Below are positions 30,259 to 35,943 of a stretch of 35,943 nt of DNA, one piece after another. The stretch spans positions 1 to 35,943 of the forward strand of contig JAFAMW010000044.1 of the NCBI GenBank assembly GCA_019232985.1. Direction: 5' to 3'. The notes under the pieces were generated by a model. The model had not been told where the DNA came from. It saw only the letters and a list, made by a program, of their open reading frames with translations, and made no database searches. Made by a program: the position numbers and the translations under genes. Each line of letters begins with the position of its first letter. Positions within the stretch are counted from its first letter, which is position 1. This DNA is from Roseateles sp. (GTDB lineage Bacteria > Pseudomonadota > Gammaproteobacteria > Burkholderiales > Burkholderiaceae).

Positions 30259-31107
30259 TCACCAGAGTTTCCACCAGGGCTTGGGCGGCGGGACGTTTTC
30301 CGCCAGGTACAGGCTCTTCGGGTAGTTGAGGCGAAGCACGCGCAGTGCGTCGTCGCGCAGTTGCGGCAGGTCGAGCTTCTCGTAACTCTTGACGAGCATG
30401 TCGAGCGCCTGCTCGGCCGTGGGCGCGTGCGGGAAGTCGGCCAGCGAGCGCTGCAGCCGGTTCGCCGCGGCCAGGTAGGCGCCGCGGTTGTAGTAGTAGC
30501 GCGCCACGTGGATCTCGTAGGCCGCCAGCGTGTTGGTGATGTAGTCGACGCGCACGCGCGCGTCCGGCGCGTAGATCGACTGCGGGTATTGGTCGACGAG
30601 CTGCTTGAAGGCCTGCAGCGCGTCGCGCGAGGCCTGCTGGTCGCGCTCGGCGATGTCCTGGTTGGCGAGGCGGCCGAACAGGCCCAGGTCCTCGTTGAAG
30701 TTCACGATGCCCTTCATGTACAGGGCGTAGTCCACTGCGGGGCTGGACGGGTTGAGCTTGATGAAGCGGTCGAGTGCCGTGATGGCCTCGGGGCGCTCGC
30801 CCGACTTGTAGTGGGCCCAGGCCTCGTCGAGGATGGCCTGCTGGGCCATCACGGTGCCGGCGGCGCGGCCTTCGATCTTCTCGAGCGACTTGATGGCGCG
30901 TTCGTAGCTGCCGGAGTCGAGGTCGTCCTTGGCATCTGCGTACAATTTGTCAAGGCCGGCCTGCGTATTCGGGTCGTCCTTGGGCGTGGACGAGCAGCCA
31001 CTCAAGCCCGCTGCGCCGAGCGCCGCGGCGAAGGCCAGGATCAGGGCGCTGCGGCGCAATCCGTACGACGCCTGCGCTGTCTGGCGCTCCACGCGAAATT
31101 CCATCAT
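30259..31107 (-). CDS. bamD: Outer membrane assembly lipoprotein BamD
   Basis: Essential lipoprotein of the BAM complex that folds outer-membrane beta-barrel proteins. With the start at 31107 it is 282 aa. A lipoprotein signal ends in a lipobox LSGC (Cys38), followed by TPR-like helical repeats (YERAIKSLEKIEG, PEAITALDRFIKLNP, YLAAANRLQRSLADFP). YALYMKGIVNF and LDMLVKSYEKLDL are typical of the family. The frame extends six codons further up to 31125; MMEFRVER is preferred but neither start has a strong ribosome site. The signal peptide is long because of a charged 20-residue N-terminal region. It is divergent from rluD. Confidence 0.95.
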   Translation of the reverse strand: MMEFRVERQTAQASYGLRRSALILAFAAALGAAGLSGCSSTPKDDPNTQAGLDKLYADAKDDLDSGSYERAIKSLEKIEGRAAGTVMAQQAILDEAWAHYKSGERPEAITALDRFIKLNPSSPAVDYALYMKGIVNFNEDLGLFGRLANQDIAERDQQASRDALQAFKQLVDQYPQSIYAPDARVRVDYITNTLAAYEIHVARYYYNRGAYLAAANRLQRSLADFPHAPTAEQALDMLVKSYEKLDLPQLRDDALRVLRLNYPKSLYLAENVPPPKPWWKLW

Positions 31108-31162
31108 GTTCTCAATCGGCGGCACGTGGCCGCCCGGACGCTGAATAGGGAGCGGCGATTAT

Positions 31163-32182
31163 ATGGGTCGGGTCGATGCACCCTCGACGCTGGAAGGCGA
31201 GGTCGAAGACGACGCCGAACAGCATGACGAGCACGAGCGGCGCAGCCGCGCCGTCGACATGGCCGGGCAGGGCATGCGGCTCGATCGCTGGCTGGTCCAG
31301 ATGGCGCCGGAGTTCTCGCGTAATCATCTGCAAAGTCTTGTCGAGCGTGGCTGCGTCAGCATCGACGGCCGGGCCGTGCGCAAGGACGCGCGCAAGTTGC
31401 GCCTGGGCGAGCGCGTCGAGGTCGAGCTCGTGCCCACGGCCGAGAGCCGCGCCTACCGCGCCGAGCCGCTCGACTTCGAAATCGTGTTCGAGGACGAGCA
31501 CCTGCTCGTCGTGAACAAGGCGCCCGGCATGGTCGTGCATCCGGCGGCCGGCAATTGGTCGGGCACGCTGATGAACGGACTGCTCGCGTACCACGAGCCG
31601 GCCTTTTCGCTGCCGCGCGCGGGCATCGTGCATCGGCTGGACAAGGACACCAGCGGGCTCATGGTCGTCGGCAAGACGCTGCCGGCCGTCACGGCCCTGC
31701 AGCGCATGATCGCGGCGCGCGAAGTGCACCGGGAGTACTTCGCGCTCGCGCATGGCCGGCTCGACGCGCCGCAAGCCATCGACGCGCCCTTGCGGCGCGA
31801 CCCGGTCTCGCGCGTGAAGATGGCGGTCGGCCCGGGCAAGCCGGCGCGCACCGATGTCTATCCGATCGCCCAGGCCGAGGCCGACGGACGCAGCCTCACG
31901 GCCGTGCACTGCGTGCTGCACAGCGGGCGCACGCACCAGATCCGCGTGCACCTGGCCTCGCGCGGCCACCCGCTCGTCAGCGACGTGCTGTACGGCGGCG
32001 CGGCGCTGCTGGGCCTGACGCGCCAGGCGCTGCATGCGGCGCGGCTGAGTTTCGTGCACCCGATCACGCAGTCGCCGCTGCGCCTGGAGGCGCCGCTGCC
32101 GGCCGACCTGTATGCGGCCTGCGGCGAGGCGGGCTTGCCCCAGGTCGGGCTGCCCGACGAGCTTGCTACAATGCTTCCCTGA
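31163..32182 (+). CDS. rluD: 23S rRNA pseudouridine synthase RluD
   Basis: Makes pseudouridines in helix 69 of 23S rRNA. The protein is 339 aa. An acidic N-terminal stretch (1-33) precedes the S4 RNA-binding domain (MRLDRWLVQMAPEFSRNHLQSLVERG, about 38-63). The catalytic domain has Asp160 in HRLDKDTSGLMV, and SGRTHQIRVHLAS near 255-268. GGGAG about ten bases upstream supports ATG 31163. The rluD-next-to-bamD (divergent) arrangement is common in proteobacteria. Confidence 0.95.
   Translation: MGRVDAPSTLEGEVEDDAEQHDEHERRSRAVDMAGQGMRLDRWLVQMAPEFSRNHLQSLVERGCVSIDGRAVRKDARKLRLGERVEVELVPTAESRAYRAEPLDFEIVFEDEHLLVVNKAPGMVVHPAAGNWSGTLMNGLLAYHEPAFSLPRAGIVHRLDKDTSGLMVVGKTLPAVTALQRMIAAREVHREYFALAHGRLDAPQAIDAPLRRDPVSRVKMAVGPGKPARTDVYPIAQAEADGRSLTAVHCVLHSGRTHQIRVHLASRGHPLVSDVLYGGAALLGLTRQALHAARLSFVHPITQSPLRLEAPLPADLYAACGEAGLPQVGLPDELATMLP
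32164..32172 (+). promoter_or_regulatory. Candidate extended -10 promoter upstream of scpB
   Basis: TGC plus TACAAT (32167-32172) lies inside the last codons of rluD and matches an extended -10 element well. No good -35 is visible. A transcript starting near 32179 would have a leader of about 140 bases before scpB. Confidence 0.45.
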
Positions 32183-32318
32183 ATGAGCGCCTTGACGCGC
32201 TCCTGCCCGCCATGCGCTTCGAGACGAAGTCGTCGCATGAGCCCAGCCGCCTCGCTTGCCGCTGAAGAGGCGATTTCACGCAGACCTCCCGTATGAATCG
32301 GGACCGACCACGAAGTCA

Positions 32319-33005
32319 ATGAACACACAGGATGCCAAGCGCGTCCTCGAGACCGCACTGATCTGCGCCCAGGCGCCGCTCACGTTGCGTGACATGCGGA
32401 CCCTGTTCGCCGACGCTGTCGGCGCGGATACGCTGCGCACGCTGCTCGATGAACTCTCCCGCGACTGGGAAGGTCGCGGCGTCGAGCTCGTCGCCATCGC
32501 CTCGGGCTGGCGCTTCCAGAGCCGCCCGGAGCTGCGCGAGTACCTCGACCGCCTCAATCCCGAAAAGCCGCAGCGCTACTCGCGCGCTGTGCTCGAGACG
32601 CTGGCCATCATTGCCTACCGGCAGCCGGTCACGCGCGGCGACATCGAGGACATCCGCGGCGTTGTCGCGGCATCGCAGATCGTCAAGCAGCTCGAGGAGC
32701 GCGGCTGGATCGAGACCATCGGCCACCGCGACGCTCCGGGCCGTCCGGCGCTCTATGCCACCACGCGCCAATTCCTCGACGACCTCGGTCTGGCCAGCCT
32801 CGAGCAGCTGCCGCCGCTCGAAGTCGGCGCCGCGCCTGTGGAGGCGCTGGCGCAGGTCGGCCAAGGCGAATTGCTCGGAACCGAGCCGGTCGCCGCCGAG
32901 CCCGACGCGCCGTCCGAGACGGCAGACATTCATCTCTCCACCGAACCCGTGGCGCTCGACGCGAGCGCAGATCCCAACGCTGAACCGCTGCAAGCCGACG
33001 CATGA
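32319..33005 (+). CDS. scpB: Segregation and condensation protein B
   Basis: Subunit of the SMC-ScpAB condensin that organises the chromosome. The protein is 228 aa. Two winged-helix domains occupy about residues 1-165, with the family hallmark LAIIAYRQPVTRGDIEDIRGV and GWIETIGHRDAPGRPALYATT. The last 60 residues are acidic and low in complexity. ATG 32319 gives the normal N-terminus; an open frame to 32256 is not supported. No scpA gene is adjacent. It overlaps rluB by four bases (ATGA), so the two are translationally coupled. Confidence 0.95.
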   Translation: MNTQDAKRVLETALICAQAPLTLRDMRTLFADAVGADTLRTLLDELSRDWEGRGVELVAIASGWRFQSRPELREYLDRLNPEKPQRYSRAVLETLAIIAYRQPVTRGDIEDIRGVVAASQIVKQLEERGWIETIGHRDAPGRPALYATTRQFLDDLGLASLEQLPPLEVGAAPVEALAQVGQGELLGTEPVAAEPDAPSETADIHLSTEPVALDASADPNAEPLQADA

Positions 33006-34969
33006 ATTCCAACGAGAACGACACTCCGCTCGAGACCCCTCCGACTGTCGCGGAAGAGGGCGCTGCGCCCAAGCGCAAGCGCGCGCCGCGCAAGACGGCC
33101 GAGGCCGTGCCGGCCGAGGTGGGCGAATCCGCACCGGCTCCCGAAGCCGAGGCTGCTGGCGAGCCGGCGCCCAAGCGCCGCGCGCCGCGCAAGAAGGCGG
33201 TCGAGGCCGCGGCTGAGGCTGCGCCCGCCGAGGCCGCAATTGCCGCTGCTGCCGAGGCCGCTCCGGCGCCCGTCGCGACCGTGCCGGCCCAGGCTGACGC
33301 GCCGCGTGGTGACGGTGATGCCGAGCAGGCCGAGCGCGGCGATTCCGGCGAGTCCGGCGAAGGCGACGAAGACGGTGAGCGCACCGGCCGGCGCCGCAAT
33401 CGCCGCCGCGGACGCAACCGCGGCGAAGGTGGCGAGGGCGCAGAAGCGTCGGCGGATGACGGGCCACGTTCGTCCGGTGCGGCGCCCACTGCTGAACCCG
33501 CGCCCGAGCTGCTGGCTGCCGTTGGCGAGCGCTTCGCCGAAGTGCTCTCGGGCAGCTTCGACACTGAGGGCGACGTCGCGGCCGAGGCAGCGCCTGTCGC
33601 AAGCTCGGACGATGCCGCCGATGGGGATGACGAGGAAGGTGACGAGGCCGACGAATCCAAGCGCGTGCTCGCGCCCGAGCCCGATGCGCCGAAGCTGCAG
33701 AAGGTGCTGGCGCAGGCCGGCGTCGGCTCGCGCCGCGACATCGAGAACATGATCGCCGACGGCAAGATCGAGGTGAACGGCGAGGTCGCCCACATCGGCC
33801 AGCGCATCAGCTTCGGCGACCGCGTGTCTGTTGCCGGCAAGCCGATCAAGGTGCGCATCCAGCCGCCGGCGCCGCGCATCCTGGCGTATCACAAGCCCAC
33901 GGGCGAGGTCGTCACCTTCAACGATCCGGAAGGCCGCCCCACGGTCTTCCGCAACCTGCCGCGCCTGCAGCATGGCAAGTGGCAGTCGGTCGGCCGCCTC
34001 GACATCAACACCGAAGGCCTGCTGCTGTTCACGAACTCCGGCGAACTGGCCAACCAGCTCATGCACCCGCGCTTCGGCGTCGAGCGCGAGTACGCGGCGC
34101 GCGTGCTGGGCACGCTCAGCGACGAGCAGCGTCAGCGCCTGCTCGCGGGCGTCGAGGTCGACGGCCAGCAGGCGGCGTTCAAGAGCATCGAGGACGGCGG
34201 TGGCGAAGGCGCCAACCGCTGGTATCGCGTCACCATCACCGAAGGCCGCAACCGCGAAGTGCGCAAGCTCTTCGAGGCCGTCGGCACGGTCGTCAGCCGC
34301 CTGATCCGAATCCGTTACGGCACCGTGGTGCTGCCGCGCGGCCTGCGCCGCGGCGTTTATGTCGAGCTCGGCGACAACGACGTGCGCCTGATCCGCCGCC
34401 TGACCGGCTTCGACCGCCTGCGCGGTGGCCAGGGCGAGCAAGGCGAGCGCGGCGATCGCAACAACGATCGCAACAACAACAAGCAGCAGCAAGGCAAGAA
34501 CCGCGGCCGCGGCGATCGCAATGCCAATTCGGGCCCGCGCCCGAGCCGTCCCGAGGCGCCGCGCCAGGAGCAGCGCTTCGAGCGCCCGCCCGAACGTGAT
34601 CGCTATCAGGGTCCGCGCGAGGATTCGGATGAAGACGACGACTTCATGCCGCGCAACATCAACCCGCTCGAGCAGACCTTCGACCGGCGCTTCGCGACCG
34701 GCGGCAAGCGCGGCATTCCCTCGGGCTTCGGCGCCGGCGGCAGCGGCGAGCACGGTACCGGCGCGCCGGGCCGCGGCAACAACAGACAAGGCAAGGGCGG
34801 CGGCGGTGGCGGTGGCGGCGGCCCGAAGCAGCCCGATCCGATGCAGACCTCGATGGGCTATATCGGCGCCGACGCCTTCCATCGCCGCGGCAATCGCGGA
34901 GGCGGCGGTGGTGGGGGCGGCGGAGGTGGCGGCGGCGGACGTGGCGGGCGTGGTGGTCGCAGTCGCTGA
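33002..34969 (+). CDS. rluB: 23S rRNA pseudouridine synthase RluB with long disordered arms
   Basis: Makes the helix-89 pseudouridine (U2605 in E. coli) of 23S rRNA. The protein is 655 aa, more than twice the length of E. coli RluB. Residues 1-230 are Ala/Glu/Pro-rich with basic patches (KRKRAPRK, RRRNRRRGRNR) and are probably disordered. The S4 domain starts at 231 (KLQKVLAQAGVGSRRDIENMI), and the catalytic domain carries Asp334 in GRLDINTEGLLL and EGRNREVRKLFE. After about residue 470 the tail is rich in Arg, Asn, Gln and Gly and ends in two poly-Gly runs and RGGRGGRSR. Such RGG-like tails suggest RNA binding; extended RluB proteins are usual in Burkholderiales. It is co-translated with scpB. 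Confidence 0.95.
   Translation: MNSNENDTPLETPPTVAEEGAAPKRKRAPRKTAEAVPAEVGESAPAPEAEAAGEPAPKRRAPRKKAVEAAAEAAPAEAAIAAAAEAAPAPVATVPAQADAPRGDGDAEQAERGDSGESGEGDEDGERTGRRRNRRRGRNRGEGGEGAEASADDGPRSSGAAPTAEPAPELLAAVGERFAEVLSGSFDTEGDVAAEAAPVASSDDAADGDDEEGDEADESKRVLAPEPDAPKLQKVLAQAGVGSRRDIENMIADGKIEVNGEVAHIGQRISFGDRVSVAGKPIKVRIQPPAPRILAYHKPTGEVVTFNDPEGRPTVFRNLPRLQHGKWQSVGRLDINTEGLLLFTNSGELANQLMHPRFGVEREYAARVLGTLSDEQRQRLLAGVEVDGQQAAFKSIEDGGGEGANRWYRVTITEGRNREVRKLFEAVGTVVSRLIRIRYGTVVLPRGLRRGVYVELGDNDVRLIRRLTGFDRLRGGQGEQGERGDRNNDRNNNKQQQGKNRGRGDRNANSGPRPSRPEAPRQEQRFERPPERDRYQGPREDSDEDDDFMPRNINPLEQTFDRRFATGGKRGIPSGFGAGGSGEHGTGAPGRGNNRQGKGGGGGGGGGPKQPDPMQTSMGYIGADAFHRRGNRGGGGGGGGGGGGGGRGGRGGRSR
34795..34964 (+). 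repeat. GGC/GGT-rich poly-glycine coding tract
   Basis: Two in-frame runs of glycine codons (about 34796-34823 and 34900-34944) near the end of rluB, separated by about 25 ordinary codons. Simple-sequence DNA like this is prone to length change by slippage. Confidence 0.7.
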
Positions 34970-35003
34970 GGCGTGCTGACGCAAAGCCTGAACCCGCGCG
35001 CAG

Positions 35004-35009
35004 TACAAT
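35004..35009 (+). promoter_or_regulatory. Candidate -10 box of ndk
   Basis: TACAAT lies 46 bases upstream of the ndk start. CTGACG at 34976-34981 resembles a -35, but the 22-base spacing is too long, so only the -10 is proposed. Confidence 0.4.
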
Positions 35010-35054
35010 CAACGGTTTCCCTGAATTTGCCCTAGAAAAAACGGAGCTCCTCCC

Positions 35055-35480
35055 ATGGCGATCGAACGCACCCTGTCCATCATCAAGCCCGATGCCGTCG
35101 CGAAGAACGTGATCGGTCAGATCTACGCCCGCTTCGAAGGCGCCGGCCTCAAGGTCGTGGCTGCCAAGATGGCGCACCTCTCGCGCGGCGAGGCCGAGGC
35201 CTTCTACGCCGTCCACAAGGCCCGTCCCTTCTTCAACGACCTGGTCAGCTTCATGATCTCGGGCCCGGTGATGATCCAGGCCCTGGAAGGCGAGAACGCC
35301 ATCCTGAAGAATCGCGAGCTGATGGGCGCGACCGACCCCAAGAAGGCCGAGAAGGGCACCATCCGCGCCGACTTCGCCGACAGCATCGACGCCAACGCCG
35401 TCCACGGTTCGGACGCCCCGGAAACCGCCGCTCAGGAAGTTGCCTTCTTCTTCCCCGGCATGAATGTCTACAGCCGTTAA
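35055..35480 (+). CDS. ndk: Nucleoside diphosphate kinase
   Basis: Transfers the gamma phosphate between nucleoside triphosphates and diphosphates. The protein is 141 aa, the standard length, beginning [15 protein letters not shown]. The phosphorylated His117 is in the signature [10 protein letters not shown], and KxMxxLS and RPFF segments are in place. GGAGCTCC lies just before ATG 35055. rlmN follows after 57 bases, a conserved pair in betaproteobacteria. Confidence 0.97.
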   Translation: MAIERTLSIIKPDAVAKNVIGQIYARFEGAGLKVVAAKMAHLSRGEAEAFYAVHKARPFFNDLVSFMISGPVMIQALEGENAILKNRELMGATDPKKAEKGTIRADFADSIDANAVHGSDAPETAAQEVAFFFPGMNVYSR

Positions 35481-35490
35481 ATCGGCATGA

Positions 35491-35517
35491 AGCCTCCGGC
35501 GTTCCGGCCCCGAGGCT
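35491..35517 (+). other. Stem-loop between ndk and rlmN
   Basis: AGCCTC (35491-35496) pairs with GAGGCT (35512-35517), with CCGG/CCGG able to pair inside it. It has no T-run and sits just before the rlmN ribosome binding site. It may modulate the downstream gene or protect the ndk mRNA end. Confidence 0.35.
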
Positions 35518-35537
35518 GGACGCCAGGAGCAAACGAA

Positions 35538-35943
35538 ATGGACGACGCGGTCAACCTGCTTGAGCAAACAAACCTGCTCGGTTTGGATCTGGAGGGCCTG
35601 GCCGCGTACTGCGAGCAGCTGGGCGAGAAGCGCTTCCGCGCCACCCAGCTGTTCCGCTGGATCCACCAGAAGGGCGCGCACGACTTCGCCCAGATGAGCG
35701 ACCTGGCCAAGTCCTTGCGCGACAAGCTGGCCATCCGCGCCCACGTCACCGCGCTGCCGGTGATCTCCGAACACGTCTCGTCGGACGGCACGATCAAGTG
35801 GCTGTTCGACGTCGGCAATGGCGATGCCGTCGAGGCCGTCTACATCCCCGAGACCGACCGCGGCACCTTGTGCGTCTCCAGCCAGGCCGGCTGCGCCGTC
35901 GGCTGCCGCTTCTGCTCGACCGGCCACCAGGGCTTCAGCCGCA
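35538..35943 (+). CDS. rlmN: 23S rRNA adenine-2503 C2-methyltransferase RlmN, 3'-partial
   Basis: Radical-SAM enzyme that methylates A2503 of 23S rRNA (and A37 of some tRNAs). 135 residues are visible before the window ends. The radical-SAM cluster motif CxxxCxxC is complete as Cys119, Cys123 and Cys126 in [12 protein letters not shown], and Cys112 in TLCVSSQ aligns with the family's conserved Cys118 of E. coli. The N-terminal accessory domain ([18 protein letters not shown]) is typical. CAGGAGC lies eight bases before ATG 35538. The remaining two thirds lie outside the window. Confidence 0.95.
   Translation, partial: MDDAVNLLEQTNLLGLDLEGLAAYCEQLGEKRFRATQLFRWIHQKGAHDFAQMSDLAKSLRDKLAIRAHVTALPVISEHVSSDGTIKWLFDVGNGDAVEAVYIPETDRGTLCVSSQAGCAVGCRFCSTGHQGFSR

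Noticed and set aside
30930..30960. TACAATTTG-like promoter box inside bamD
   Set aside because: It lies inside coding sequence, has no matching -35 and no gene start nearby.
34795..34964. Glycine-codon tracts considered as a CRISPR or mobile repeat
   Set aside because: They are irregular, in frame within rluB, and have no spacers or terminal repeats.

Overview
The window is about 36 kb of GC-rich (roughly 70% G+C by eye) betaproteobacterial chromosome, most likely Burkholderiales and possibly near the Alcaligenaceae. This rests on protein sequences and gene order (tig-clpP-clpX-lon; sucA-odhB-lpdA-zapE; scpB-rluB) and was not checked against a database. Almost all of it is housekeeping DNA with tightly packed genes. 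Both window ends cut genes: tig on the left and rlmN on the right.

Layout. 1-6060: protein quality control, with trigger factor (carrying an odd duplicated PPIase segment), ClpP, ClpX and Lon. Sigma32-like promoters precede clpP and lon. 6061-6784: a tRNA cluster Gly(GCC)-Cys(GCA)-Gly-Gly-Leu(UAA) with its own promoter and terminators. 6805-7587 (minus): murI. 7734-12327: electron transfer flavoprotein etfB-etfA, then after a strong terminator an acyl-CoA dehydrogenase and a nitronate monooxygenase, suggesting acyl-CoA oxidation feeding electrons to ETF. 12388-15239 (minus): a methyl-accepting chemotaxis protein, a small cysteine-cluster (YkgJ-like) protein and a 2-oxoglutarate/Fe(II) oxygenase.

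15240-19456 is the accessory part and the most interesting stretch. It holds a 44-codon gene for a signal-peptide-bearing, cysteine-rich micropeptide (CxC-4-CxC core), a stable stem-loop, an unrecognised 179-aa protein in locally AT-rich DNA (about 44% G+C by hand count of 15961-16260), and then a membrane-fusion protein, an ABC ATPase and a MacB-type permease in one compact operon. I propose that this is a peptide secretion cassette: the peptide enters the periplasm through Sec and is expelled by the MacAB-like pump. That function is inferred, not shown.

19457-25354: sucA-odhB-lpdA, the 2-oxoglutarate dehydrogenase complex, ended by a strong terminator. 25409-27186: zapE and a translationally overlapping exported coiled-coil protein. 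27221-31107: a PP2C phosphatase (minus), a YdcH-like protein overlapping a DinG/YoaA-type Fe-S helicase, and bamD (minus). 31163-35943: rluD, scpB-rluB (overlapping), ndk and the start of rlmN, covering ribosome modification, chromosome segregation and nucleotide balance. No rRNA, CRISPR array, insertion sequence or prophage gene was seen. The only gene-free stretch over 300 bases is the tRNA block at 6061-6804.
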